Assembly (NCBI GenBank): GCA_963971305.1 | Contig: OZ020303.1 | Span: 43,450,106 to 43,514,105, forward strand | Reading direction: 5' to 3' | From: Arcuatula senhousia | Taxonomy: Eukaryota > Mollusca > Bivalvia > Mytilida > Mytilidae | DNA length: 64,000 nucleotides | Notes under the pieces: generated by a model | What the model was told of the DNA's origin: nothing | The model's database searches: none | The model's input: only the letters and a program-made list of their open reading frames with translations | Made by a program: the position numbers and the translations under genes | In this document: piece by piece, positions 1 through 41,341 of the stretch | Layout: each line of letters opens with the position of its first letter | Numbering within the stretch: position 1 is the stretch's first letter

Positions 1-1086
1 TGGTTCATTGTTCATGTAAAAGTGAAAGTGAAAGTAAAAGTAAAGTCAGGAAGTAGATTGGAATGGTGACACATACAAAAATATTATTTAATTTTCAAAA
101 GAAAACCAAATCAACTAAAAGTGTTGAGAAATGCAAATATTATATTCTGTTCAATGAAATTTATCACAATATAGGTATTTGGCAATTGATTATTGTTTGG
201 AAAATATTTCAGATTTTTTTTTTCTTGCACATGCGTAATTATGTAAACAAATGTATTTACAGTGTACAAACACTCTTTTGACCAATTGAGTGTGTTTTTC
301 TCAATTTTAGTGAAGGTCTGATTTCTAATAAACTAAACTTGGTACAGTTAATTAACATTATTGATTTAATTAAAACCATCTACAGGTAAATCTTCTTCAA
401 TGCACGTGGCCATGATCAGACAGGTGTAACAGATTACCTAATTAGCATAGCCTGTAGCAATTCACACCTGTGTTTGACACCACACTAACTTAATAATGAG
501 ATTAAATGACCACCCGACCGGATGCTCAGCAGGACAATTAATGAATTTATGACTGACTGTCAAAAAACATTGTCCAAAAAAAATTTGAAATGTCCGATTT
601 GGGGAATTTTTGATCGGTCATTTTGGACAAAATTTCGGACATGACCGGCAAATATGACCGTTTCCAGGGCCTTGCTACAGTTTATTTTATAATTTCAACC
701 TGGTAGTTAGCTGAAATACATTTATTTAGAAAAGAGTAAACATACTCCCACATGTATCAGTTATGACACAAAATTTTATTTTTCACAAACACTTGATAAA
801 CTCATTTGTACAATAAGGATAAACTTGTTGTATCTATTGGGAAAAGAAGCTGTATGCATATGGCATAGAATGTGAAGCAAAGCAGAACTTTTGTGCAACG
901 AGTTGTACTGCATCTATCTTTTGCAGATTATCACAACTTTTATTTCTTGTTTATAGAATCATGATTCATTAAAAGGTATCAACAAGCTTTTCGATCTCAA
1001 ACATCCAAGTAGAAAAGATAGATAAGGCAGAAATAAACCTTAGATATCCGGTTGTGTTATGCTTAGCATGACTTAGTCCAATCTTG

Positions 1087-1577
1087 TTATGTTGCCTGTA
1101 ACTTGTTGCAAAGCAACATGTAAGAGTAACTTTTCCGTCATCTTGTAGCATCATGTACCGTTATATATATAAGGATTATTTCAGGGTTAATTTTCACGGT
1201 TTTTGTTTAAAAAAGTATGTGGAAATTTTTGGCAGGTTTAATTTTCGCAGAATGTGAATGTGTTTGTTTATGATTTGCATTAGATGGATATTTTTGAGGT
1301 TTCCTTCGACCTGCAAAAATAAGCTAAAATTAAATCACCGCCAAAATAACCCTCTATATGGTATCCCACACTGTCCTAGGGCATCACAAAAAAAATTGTG
1401 ACAATTTTTGGATAAACCTACATACCACAAACTCTTGATAGTGGCATATGGCTTTGTCTGGTTATACTGTATGGTTTAATGCCATAGTACGTAACTCAGC
1501 AACTTTCTGTTCACTGAATATCAAAATATGCAGGCAACACTATGTTTTTCATAGAAGACCATTATTGTAGTTTGATT
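1087..1577 (+). repeat. Single-monomer interspersed repeat (GTTGC-head family) with a nested MITE
   Basis: The head at 1087-1124 folds as a hairpin, with GTTGC at the outside and an inner TTGC/GCAA stem. The tail at about 1531-1575 begins CAGGCAAC, the inverse of the head's GTTGCCTG, and runs through a phrase meaning 'catagaagaccattattgta'. The same head and tail phrases recur at 20408-20680, and the tail recurs at 32690-32890. A TIR element at 1156-1363 splits this copy. Removing that insert restores the internal sequence seen at about 20450. Confidence 0.55.
1156..1363. mobile_element. MITE, ~205 bp, TA target duplication
   Basis: The two ends are inverted copies. The left begins TACCGTTATATATATAAGG and leads to a stretch ending TTTCAGGGTT. 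The right, read in reverse complement, begins TACCATATAGAGGGTTATTT. No ORF is present. It sits inside the GTTGC-head repeat, so it is the younger of the two. Assignment to Tc1/mariner-like MITEs rests only on the TA at both ends. Confidence 0.5.
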
Positions 1578-1609
1578 TAGTTTTAGCAGCTATGACTTTC
1601 TTGTTGTAG

Positions 1610-31992
<30,383 letters not shown>

Positions 31993-32510
31993 ACAACAAA
32001 CTCTTAGTCTTAGATTACTACACAAAGTCATCAGTGGTGCCTCGATCCAAAACTAAATCTACCTTCCTTAAATGATCTTCCAGGCTTGGACTTTGATGGT
32101 CCCTTGTTTTTAGTGCTAGAAACTTTTTATACTTCAAGGAAAACTTTAGATTATTTAACTCTTACTTATCTTAATACAATGTATGTTTCTGAATAGTTAA
32201 GATGTTTTTGTTAAAAGGAAAATGAACATCTAGTTTTCTCTTTAAATCATATTTTAATGTTCTATATATATTACTTCTTAATAACTTGTTTCTGAATAAT
32301 GTTATTATTATGTTATAATATGGAAACACCTATATATTGTTTTTTTATCACTTGTATAAGGTCTTGACATCATGTATCCTTATAGACTCTCAATATATAC
32401 CAGCATACAGGTGCTTAAAACTTAATAAACATTATAACTGGGATGCTAGGTTCATTAAAATTTACTAACACTTATATATTTATGCAATAAAATCACTGTC
32501 TCCTGTATTA
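31993..32510 (+). terminator. ROCK: ROCK 3' UTR with two candidate poly(A) signals
   Basis: After the TGA at 31990-31992 the sequence is AT-rich with AATAAA at 32424-32429 and 32486-32491. Cleavage shortly after 32500 would give a ~500-nt 3' UTR. A further AATAAA near 33162 would allow a longer one. The signals are only motif matches. Confidence 0.5.
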
Positions 32511-32689
32511 TAAGTGTTTCAGCTAGTCATTTAAGTGTTCATTTCATTGGAAGTACTGTTTCATTTTTGTCTCGTTTGAAGTTACAATGTGAATTAGTAA
32601 AACAAAGTTTTGACTGAAGATTCTGATAATGTTAAAGTAAACTTTTCTAATTGAATCAACAATTATTGCTAAACTTTACCTTAATTTTT

Positions 32690-32890
32690 TTTTTTTTAAG
32701 GGGTGCAATGCATCTAGTTTTTCAGGCAACTTTATGACACAGCCTCGTTGATATTAGGCCTGTAGCTTTCTCCCATAGTACTATATGGTGTAAAGCAATT
32801 TTACAGCTTGAACTTACCTATTTCCTGTTTACTGAATATTTTAAAGCACAGGCGACATATGTCTACCATGGAAGACTGCCATTCTAGTTT
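32690..32890 (+). repeat. Single-monomer repeat, GTTGC-tail family, copy 3
   Basis: GTGCAATGCATCTAGTTTTT, then TTTATGACACAGCCTCGTTG and the tail ACCATGGAAGACTGCCATTC. It is homologous to 20490-20680. The head is degenerate. Confidence 0.5.
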
Positions 32891-33343
32891 CGAAATAGAA
32901 TAATTAGATTCTTATGCTTTGTGTTTTGCTGACAAAAGCAAATTTTGTAATTGAAAGATTAATTTTTGAATCACTTATAAAATTATTCATTGTAGTTTGT
33001 ACTGTATAAGTAGGGCTTAAAATGGTCAAAAGGGTACAACGTTTTATTTGCTGAATCAAAAAAAACTTCCACAATACATAGATGTGTGTTAAAAGATTTG
33101 TATTTCAATATTGTTAAATTTTACAGTTCTGCTAGTCTTCAAATGAATATAAATGTTAACCAATAAAGTAATTTAGAGGCTAGATCAAGTATTTTTAATA
33201 AGTTATGTAAAAAAATGTTCAGATAAAGTTAGACTAGTACAATATTAGGACCCTAGAAACCTAGAAATTGTTAGTACAGATTAGGCAGGATTTAGTTCAG
33301 TCTAGGAATGTATAGAAATAAAAGAACTTTTAGTTGTGGTATA

Positions 33344-34317
33344 ACGTGACGGTACCCAAATTGCAACAACTTTGACGGTTTTTGTATCGTATCTTTATCT
33401 GAACATGATTGCTTATTTTTTTTTGTCGGCTGTGTTTTAAGAGTAAGGTTTGCTGTATTTATCCATACAGAAAGAATTTTTATATTTGATACACAAATGT
33501 CATAAAACAGATTTAAAGACACTTGGGAACTACCCTAATTTTTCACATCAGGGGTACCCAAATTGCACATGGGGGTAAAAATTTTACTCCTTAAGATTTT
33601 TCTTTAAAATCTTGCTTCATTATTGAAAGTAATTATTTTCTTTTATTTCTATCTAAAAATCCAATCAAGAAAAGGTATGTCAAAAAAATTTAAAGGCATT
33701 TTATGACTCCTGGTCAGATTTTTAGACATTTGCACAGTATTTCCCTAAAAAGGCTGTATAATTGTGCATTTTCTTGTTTGCAGCTAAAACAACGGTATAG
33801 ACGTGCAAAGTACGTTGTAAATGAAGAATTTACATCTTTTGAATATTTAAAAACACAAAATACAAATATAACTGACCTGAAAACAAAGTTAATTTGAAGT
33901 CTAAATTTAGGTCTCCATTACGGCATCTAGTGCGGACGTGATAGAAAGCACTTTTATTTTAGTTCCGGGTTGAGATCTTGGAATATTCACATGAATTTTG
34001 CTGTCTAAATAATTTTGCAACAAATGATATTGCGTAAAATGAAAAATATACAACAATTGTAAAGATTTTCAACATCAACCAGAAGTCTTGTCTGTCGCAC
34101 GGCAATTTTCAATGTGGAGCCATATTGCATAAGGTATGCAGCTATCAATACAGTTGTATTTTTTCTATCGGAAATGACTTTTTAATTCATATTTTCGTTG
34201 AATACTTTAGAAAAATAATCAAATATTTATAATATGAAATAAGAACTGGTCTTACGAAACAATTCTATTATTTTAGAACAATTTATGTAGAGTGTTGCAA
34301 TTTGGGTAGCGTTACGT
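33344..34317. mobile_element. Non-autonomous TIR element (TA-flanked), ~974 bp
   Basis: The left end ACGTGACGGTACCCAAATTG and the right end (reverse complement) ACGTAACGCTACCCAAATTG are inverted copies, flanked by TA at 33342-33343 and 34318-34319. A second partial copy of the end (GGTACCCAAATTGCACATGG) lies inside at about 33552. No transposase is recognisable. A 64-codon frame inside is probably meaningless. Confidence 0.65.
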
Positions 34318-34332
34318 TAGAAAGTTACTATA

Positions 34333-34618
34333 CAGTGAAATGTGTCTTAATCAACCCCTTTTGAAACTGAAGAATTTATTTGATATAGGGGTGGATTCAG
34401 GATTTTAGTTTAGATTGAGGGAGGAGGCATAAAAATGTTTTTCGTTAAGTCAAGAGATGCGCCTTCACTCCCCCTTCTAAATCTGTACATGTGGTATAGA
34501 CAGGTGTTTGGTTTATTCAGGTTTAATTTGCATAGAAATTTAACACAGGAATTAAATACCAGTTTGGATTAGACAGGTTTTTGGTTAGTACAGGGTTCCG
34601 TTTAGACAAGTTTCACTG
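34333..34618. mobile_element. MITE, CAGTGAAA ends, TA target duplication, 286 bp
   Basis: The left end CAGTGAAATGTGTCTTAA and the right end in reverse complement CAGTGAAACTTGTCTAAA are flanked by TA. It is internally rich in AGACAGG phrases. Related sequence (CAAACCTGTTTTAAGAGG) is inserted at about 50759-50826. No ORF. Confidence 0.65.
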
Positions 34619-34726
34619 TATGGTCATTGAGGTGTATGGAGACTTAGATCAGAATCTCTATTTGTTGATATTTATTTTGTTATGTTATGTGACAACTGAC
34701 AAACATTTCCTATTAAAATGTATAAA

Positions 34727-34955
34727 ATACTGTGAAAATATTAAAAAAATGTATGGGCATCAATTTTCATGGAATTTGGAATAAATTGCATATTTGTGAA
34801 TTCATGAGTTCTTGGATTTAACATATTATTTATTGGAAGCAATTGTTAAATATCTTAATGGTCCTTAGTCATTGAAAATCTAATTTCGTGGTTTGCCAGA
34901 CCCTCAAAAATCATGAAAATTGGTATCCCCACAAAATTGATACTTTCACAGTATT
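34727..34955. mobile_element. MITE, ATACTGTGAAA ends
   Basis: ATACTGTGAAAATATT on the left is inverted as ACTTTCACAGTAT on the right. The inner arms CATCAATTTTCATGG and CATGAAAATTGGTATC are also inverted, so the whole unit folds on itself. It is related to the copies at 37025 and 47340. Confidence 0.6.
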
Positions 34956-37020
34956 GATTAATTGTATTAAAGCTAAATGACTTTTTTGGACACTGGTAAT
35001 GTTTGAAGTAGGAACAAACAACATATAATGTTAGGGACACTGGCCTTCTTATTTCAATTTTATGTCAATATTTGATATAGTTTGTTATTTTTGACTATAT
35101 GATAAAACTGCTGGAGATTTTATTTTCTTAAAAATATTATTGTTGATAAATAACAAAAAAAATGCTAATTTGATCACTTAGCTTTGTTCCAAGTTTATTA
35201 TTAATATAAATTCCATAATATAGTGCTTATTATTTCACGAAGTAGTGCTTAGATTCACAAAACCAATTTATTATAATTGTTTAACTATGTTTGGTCAGAC
35301 AAGTGTATTATATACTGTGTAAAGAGTGTAAATACACATACTTGTATATAACCTACATGTATATACATGTGTATATATTTATAGTGTGTACATTTAGCAA
35401 TATAATTGGTGCTGACTTTTTACAATCATTTGATGTAATGCTCATATAAGGTTGTAAAAAAATATTGTTATTTGGGAAATAACTTTTTTTCAAGAACCAT
35501 TGTCATTGCTAGGGGATAAATTATTTACATGTTTTCATGGTTTGACTCGAAGAATATGTTTTAAATATTGAATTAGGTTCTCTATTTACCTGATATAGTT
35601 ATTTCTGTCATATACTTTTCTACTGAACAAACTTATCTGATTGACTTTGTTAATATGGGTCTAAGTATGAATTTGTTTTGCTTTCGTTTTTTTTAAGAAT
35701 AGAAGATTTTTTTTTAAAGACTCTCATTTAAAGTTCTTGAATAGCAGAAACAAGTTTTGTATGATTTTTTTTTTTTCAATACTTAAAGTACACTAAATCT
35801 CTTTCAGATACTCTTTAAAAATTGAGATTTTATGTCATAAAATGCACAACATGACAAATATTTGTTTGCTGAATGTTTAGACATTAAATGTTATTGGTCA
35901 TTTTCAGATTTCAGTTTCTACTGAGTATTGAATCATTATACATATCAACCCCTCTATCCCTCAAAGCCAGTAGTATTATGATGCAGATTGCTCACCCTTC
36001 ACACTTCAGATTCATTCCAAATCATACAGACCTAATCATTGTTTACCTCTTATAAAAATGGAAACATAGATTTAATATTTTGTTTAAAATAGGGCACCAT
36101 TTTACCTGCATAAGTTATTTAGATTTGTAAACATTGAGCTTAAGTGGTGAGAAAATGGGATCTGGATTTAATTTTACCCTATCCCCACAAAAAAAGGATT
36201 TGTATAAAAATTTTCCCCTATCCCTAAAAGAAAACAGGATCTGTTAAGTTTACCTCATCCCCCCCCCCCAAAAAAAAATGGGATCTGTATTTTATCCCAT
36301 ACCCCAACTTAAGGCAATATGAAAAAGATATTTATAGGTTTTTCTCCCTTGATTTTTTTCTAATGTATCTTCACTTATTTGAACTAAGAAGTGTTAATTT
36401 TTGAATCAGCTTTATACATTATTCATGGCTAAATTTTGATATTATTAATTTATATTCATTATTATCATACAAAGCCTTTCGTTAAAAGATAACATTTTTG
36501 CTGAACCATCGTTTACATCAGCTTATCCTGTTAACCTCCTAATTCGAGATTGTTTTACATTCCTGTAGAGAAAACAGTGCTATATTGATGTGCTTTGAAT
36601 TGTTATAAACTTAAGTGTTATATTTGTTTTTTTATACTATTACTGTATATATTGGTGTACATAATCATGTCCTATTATAAAAAAGGCTTAATGACATTTT
36701 TATACATTACATGTACGACACTTGTATCTATCGATTATGTAGCAGATTGGTCTTATATTGTTTTGCATATAAAATGCAAGACTAAAATAATTAAATGCTA
36801 ACGAAATATATGTTGTTCTCTTAAAGATTTTAGACTGCCTTGCTTAAGAAGATAACTGGATGTAAAATAAGTGTGAGCAACATCACCTACATAATAACAT
36901 ATATCAATATATCAGTGGCAATTTAAAAATTCACTATGAAAAAAAGCAAGCAGCGCTAAATGTGACTTGTGATGGCTTTCGACCATTTTGCAGTTGGCCC
37001 GAGATTAAACAATATAATGC
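34956..37020. other. Intergenic, AT-rich, no gene seen
   Basis: I see only simple sequence: an AC/TA-rich run around 35320-35390 and a series of ATCCCC/AAAA blocks with an 11-C run at 36140-36300. There is no coding exon with splice borders that I can support. Confidence 0.5.
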
Positions 37021-37024
37021 ATGC

Positions 37025-37223
37025 TACTGTGGTTTCATTATTATTCCTGGGGTATCAATTTTCATGGGTAGTCTTTAACCATGAAATTTGATATCCCATG
37101 AAAATGAAATTTAACCTTGGTGTGTATGCTGCAGACTAAAGAACCATGAATTTAAGAATCCACGAACTGATACTTTTTTACCAAACTATGAAAATTGGTA
37201 CCTACGAAATTAAATGAATCCAT
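37025..37223. mobile_element. MITE, TACTGTGG ends
   Basis: TACTGTGGTTTCATTATTAT on the left and AAATGAATCCATGTA on the right form imperfect TIRs. The inner arms GGGGTATCAATTTTCATGG and CATGAAAATTGGTACC-like sequence pair with each other. It is very similar to 47340-47551. Confidence 0.6.
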
Positions 37224-37534
37224 GTATATTTATTTTGCTGTGTGGCATTTAGCTGCTGGTAACTATCATTGAAGCAAATCCCCCACATTAGTTGTTGGTT
37301 TGCAGTTTCCATTTTGTACACCTCTCCACCCCACATATAGTGGCAAGGTATTTTGTTCTGGTTTTATTGGTGTCTGTTCATCTAACTGTACATCTCTCTG
37401 GTCCCTGATAGTTTCTGGATGATAACCTGATAATGCTTTTAAGTATTCGAATACAATTTTGATGTTAAGTTCAATAAAGGAAAAGGAATCATTTCTAGCC
37501 AATTTGTGGCATGGTATCATATAATGACCCATTA

Positions 37535-37605
37535 TATGTTGTAGAAGAGATGACCCATTGATATGTCATAGAAGACATGACCCATTATATGTCATATATG
37601 ACCAC
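37535..37605 (+). repeat. Short tandem repeat, ~30-bp unit, three copies
   Basis: ATGACCCATTATATGTTGTAG recurs with small changes (ATGACCCATTGATATGTCAT, ATGACCCATTATATGTCATA). It is isolated, with no other structure around it. Confidence 0.5.
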
Positions 37606-38243
37606 GATTTTTTTTTGCAGTATGATGCTGTGGCCCAGGTCCATGTTTGTGTCTGGGTTGTCTGTTAACTGTTATTTGTTACCACAATAATTTTAGAGTT
37701 CTGGCAATCCTGTTGCTTTGAAATTTTATAAATGCAAAAAATGTTTCCACAATAACTGTAGTTTTGGTTGACCAAATGCAATGAAAGGACTAGAGCCACA
37801 AACCCCCATATTTGACCTATAAATGCAAAAAATATTAAAATTGGTTTGTTTTACTCAGTTATTTGTGCATTCATTGCTGAAATGAGAAAAGCTTTGTTTT
37901 TGATGTATTGGTCAATGTAAGAGTACCATGGTGCTTCTTAAATAGTCAGAATTCATTTTTTTTTTCATTTTTTGACCAAAATACCCAGTTTTTCAGTCAC
38001 ACTTGTGTGATTTTCCATGTGGCACCAAACGGCCCCTTGTCTATCGAATTTTTTGTTAAACAGTGAAGAAAATAATGTATTTATTAAATTTAACCAAACA
38101 TTTTTTTGGGCGAGGTGTGGTGCCACTATCATTTCTAACAAAATAGCTGAAGGAAAAATGACGAAATTCTGTTGAAATTAGCATATTTTCAATATAAGGG
38201 TCAGAATATGACATCATTTTAACGTCATTATTAAATCATTATG

Positions 38244-38655
38244 TATCCCCCCCCCACTTTTGTGGGAAGACATATTGTTTTTGTCGTGTCAGTCCGTCTG
38301 TCCGTCACAAAGTTTGTCAGTGCAACTCCTCGAAACTACTGAACCGAATTCAACCAAACTTGGTATATAGGACGGACACCATATGTAGTTGTGCATATTA
38401 CCAGGCAATTTTGATCCTCAAATTATTGTGGGAGTTATGTTCCTTTGAACTTAGCAAAATGGCTGAAAATCCTCATGTATCATCTTGTCAGCGCAAGAAA
38501 CTACTGAACCGAATTCAAAGAAACTTTGAATATAGGAAGGACACCATATGCAGTTGTGCACATTACCAGGAAATTTCGATCCTCAATTTTTTGTGGCAGT
38601 AATGGTCCTTTGAACTTAGAACTTTTGGGGGAAACGGGGGGGGGGCATCGTTTTT
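38244..38655 (+). repeat. Tandem-core element, TATCCCC family, two monomers
   Basis: The head is TATCCCC..CCCAC-TTTT-GTGGG, followed by GTCCGTCTGTCCGTC. Two monomers share CTACTGAACCGAATTCAA and a CACCATATGNAGTTGTGCA phrase. The tail is a G run and CATCG, roughly the inverse of the head. The monomers are close relatives of those at 41342-42898. Confidence 0.6.
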
Positions 38656-38859
38656 GTAGGCAAAAACAAACTTTAATTTTGTTTTGTGACAAGCAATTAT
38701 TCAAGACTTAATTGACACAATAGGCTTATCTGAAAAATGAATTTGAAAGGCAGTTGCTGCCTTTAGAGAGACATAGATTAAGGGCCAAAATAAGCAGTTG
38801 TGAACCTACTCCCTTTACAATTAAGTTTCGTCCTATGCAACAACAGATGGGGTTACGTT

Positions 38860-39445
38860 CGTACGTACATGCGTAATGGTTAACTTCGGAACGTTCATAA
38901 GCATCAGTATCAAAATTAAGAGTAACATTGAACTATATTTTCCGCATGATTGACAAAGGTTAAAGTTTTGGTTAAGGTTCATATCTCAGCAACTGAAAGT
39001 GATAGATACTGGGTCAGTGGGTGCATCTTGGACAGTACCAAATAAACAAGTGACGTAGACCTATATTTTCAACATGAATGACTTAAAGTTTTGATTAAGA
39101 CTGTGATCGAGTGATAGAGAGATGATATTGGGTTAGTGGGTCAGTCTGTGCATCTTGGGTAGTCACCAGCATCCGTACCAAAATTAAGTGACCTTGACAT
39201 TTATTTTCTGCATGAATGACTGGGGTTAAAGTTTTGGTTAAGATCCATATCTCAGCAACTGCAGCTGGTCAGTATGTACATCTTGGATAGCAACCAGCAT
39301 GCGTACCAAAATTAGGTGACCTTGACCTATATTTACCACATTAATGATTCCGGTTAAAGTTTTGGTTAAGGTCCACATCTCAGTAACTGAAAGTGATAGA
39401 GATCATATTAGGTAAGTAGATAGTAACCAGCATCCGTACCAATAT
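38860..39445 (+). repeat. Diverged ~140-bp tandem repeat
   Basis: About four units carry GTTAAAGTTTTGGTTAAG, CATATCTCAGCAACTG and AAAATTAAGTGACCTTGAC phrases. They are clearly related to the 146-bp satellite at 18830-19960 but much more decayed. Confidence 0.6.
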
Positions 39446-39983
39446 TTATTTTTATAGCACATCGCGACAAATATATTTTCTCATGATTTATCATTATTTT
39501 TATGGCAGAAATCCTTCTTCAGAATATTTTATTCTTCAACTCTGGCACCAAAATATTTTTTTCACCAAATTTTGGATTCAAAATATTTTTTAATGAAAAA
39601 ACCAAGCCCCTTACAGGTTAAATGGTCGTTCCCTCAGTGAAAACTCAGTGCTGATTAACTGATTTAAGATAGAATGTTCCAAGATAGGGCGAAAATCGGG
39701 GGTGGTTTACTGCTTCAGATAGAATGCTCCATTATGAAGTAAAAAATCGGGTGATTAACTGTTATCGGTAATCATTACCTTTTTCCTTTGAAATTTGCCG
39801 CTGATAAACCCTGTATCATGAACAGGTGTTTATCATCGAAATTATCGGGTCAGTACGGTGACGTAGCACATTGTAGCACGTTTTTTAACAGTGCGCAAAC
39901 AAAAAAGTTCCTTATAAAAACATTAAAAGACCCCTTATTAACGAAAAAAATCACATTTTGTTGCTCGGTGATTACCGATAAAG

Positions 39984-40103
39984 AGAATATAGGACTTTTT
40001 AAATCTTGAGATCGAGTTTATCACTGGTTTATTGGTTCACCCTTCGGGTTCACCATAAACCAGTGATAAACTCGATCTCAAGATTCAAAAGTCCTATATT
40101 CTA
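39984..40103. repeat. ~120-bp palindrome with near-perfect arms
   Basis: The arms run from GAATATAGGACTTTT to its inverse AAAAGTCCTATATTC, through CTTGAGATCGAGTTTATCAC and its exact inverse. They meet at a short centre around 40043 (GGTTCACCCTTCGGGTTCACC is the central 21 bases). It could extrude as a cruciform. It is not seen elsewhere in the window. Confidence 0.75.
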
Positions 40104-40370
40104 TATTTATTAGATACTAGTAGAATGTGTCATTATTGGGCGAAAATTGGGGGTGATTAACTGTTTAAGATAGAATGTTCCATTTTTTAATAAAAAAAAC
40201 TCAGGGGTGATTAATTGTTATAAAGTAGAATATGTTCTATTTTTGAGTGACAACTCAAGGGTGATTAACTGATATAAGATAGAATGTTCCATTATTGAGT
40301 TAAATCTCGGGTGGTTAACTTTTATATGTTGTAACATGAATTGAGAATTTTCCTTTGATTGGTTAAGTTA

Positions 40371-41034
40371 TATTTATAGCACAGTCCTACGAGTTATCCT
40401 AATAAACTTCGAACGCGAAGCGTGAGTAGTTTATTTGGATAACGAGGTAGGCGGTGCTATAAATTATTTCTAACATGAATTAACCCCGCCCACTGATTAA
40501 AAAAATACTTGAAAGGCGGAGCACATAATTGTAGCGTGATTAGATTTTAACCAATCAAAATAACTGGCTCGTGCCATTGTCTGGCGGGAAATATCAAATA
40601 AAATGAATATTCAAATACATGTATGTTTTTTCATTGTTTGAAGGAGGAGTCATGATTTGGAGGCGGAGCTTTTGGTATGCAATATTTGGGTCTTTGGTGT
40701 TGATTATTGCATGGAAATTTCCCATTGGGTTTATATGACACAGGTGAAATTTTATGCAATATTATTCAGTTGAGGTGATTTGGAAAACAAATGCTTATTA
40801 GTACTTATTTATTCTTTCTGAAGATCAAAGGAAAATTCTCAATTCATGTTACAAAATCTAATCACGCTACAATTATGTGCTCCGCCTTTCAAGTATTTTT
40901 TTAATCAGTGGGCGGGGTTAATTCATGTTACAAATAATTTATAGCACCGCCTACCTCGTTATCCAAATAAACTACTCACGCTTCGCGTTCGAAGTTTATT
41001 AGGATAACTCGTAGGACTGTGCTATAAATATAAC
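40371..41034. mobile_element. Element with ~175-bp terminal inverted repeats
   Basis: The left arm 40371-40545 and right arm 40858-41034 are inverted copies. Both hold TCCTACGAGTTATCCTAATA, CGAACGCGAAGCGTGAGTAG and GGCGGAGCACATAATTGTAG or their inverse. The ~310-bp spacer has no ORF. A 27-bp segment (AACATGAATTGAGAATTTTC) abuts the left arm on its outside at 40333. It abuts the right arm on its inside (inverted) at about 40810, so the two halves are not simple mirror images. It may be a foldback element or MITE. Confidence 0.65.
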
Positions 41035-41341
41035 ATAGAATGTTCAATTATTGGGCGAAAAGCTCATGAGTGATTAACTTTTTTAGATAGAATGCTCCAT
41101 TATTGAGTGAAAACTCATTGGTGATTAACTGTTATAAAGCAGAATGTTCCATTGTTTAGTGAAATTCGGGGGTGATTAACTGTTATATGATAAAAAATGT
41201 TCCATTATTGAGTGAAAACTCAGTGGTGATTAACTGCCATAAAATAAAATGTCCCATTGTTGAGTGGGAATCGAGGGTGATTAAATTTTATAAGAAGAAA
41301 TATCCATTTTTGAGTGAAAAGTCGGGGCGATTAACTGTTAT

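Larger units (their letters stand above)
1..1609. other. Partial intron of ROCK (upstream kinase exons are outside the window)
   Basis: No kinase catalytic-loop or DFG-type coding stretch is visible here on the plus strand, so the window opens inside an intron of the ROCK gene. The only structures I can support are a repeat at about 1087-1577 and a small TIR element nested in it. The rest is AT-rich and featureless to me. Confidence 0.6.

Noticed and set aside
1..1600. Search for upstream ROCK kinase exons
   Set aside because: No stretch coding for the catalytic loop or activation segment with splice borders was found. The preceding exon must lie outside.
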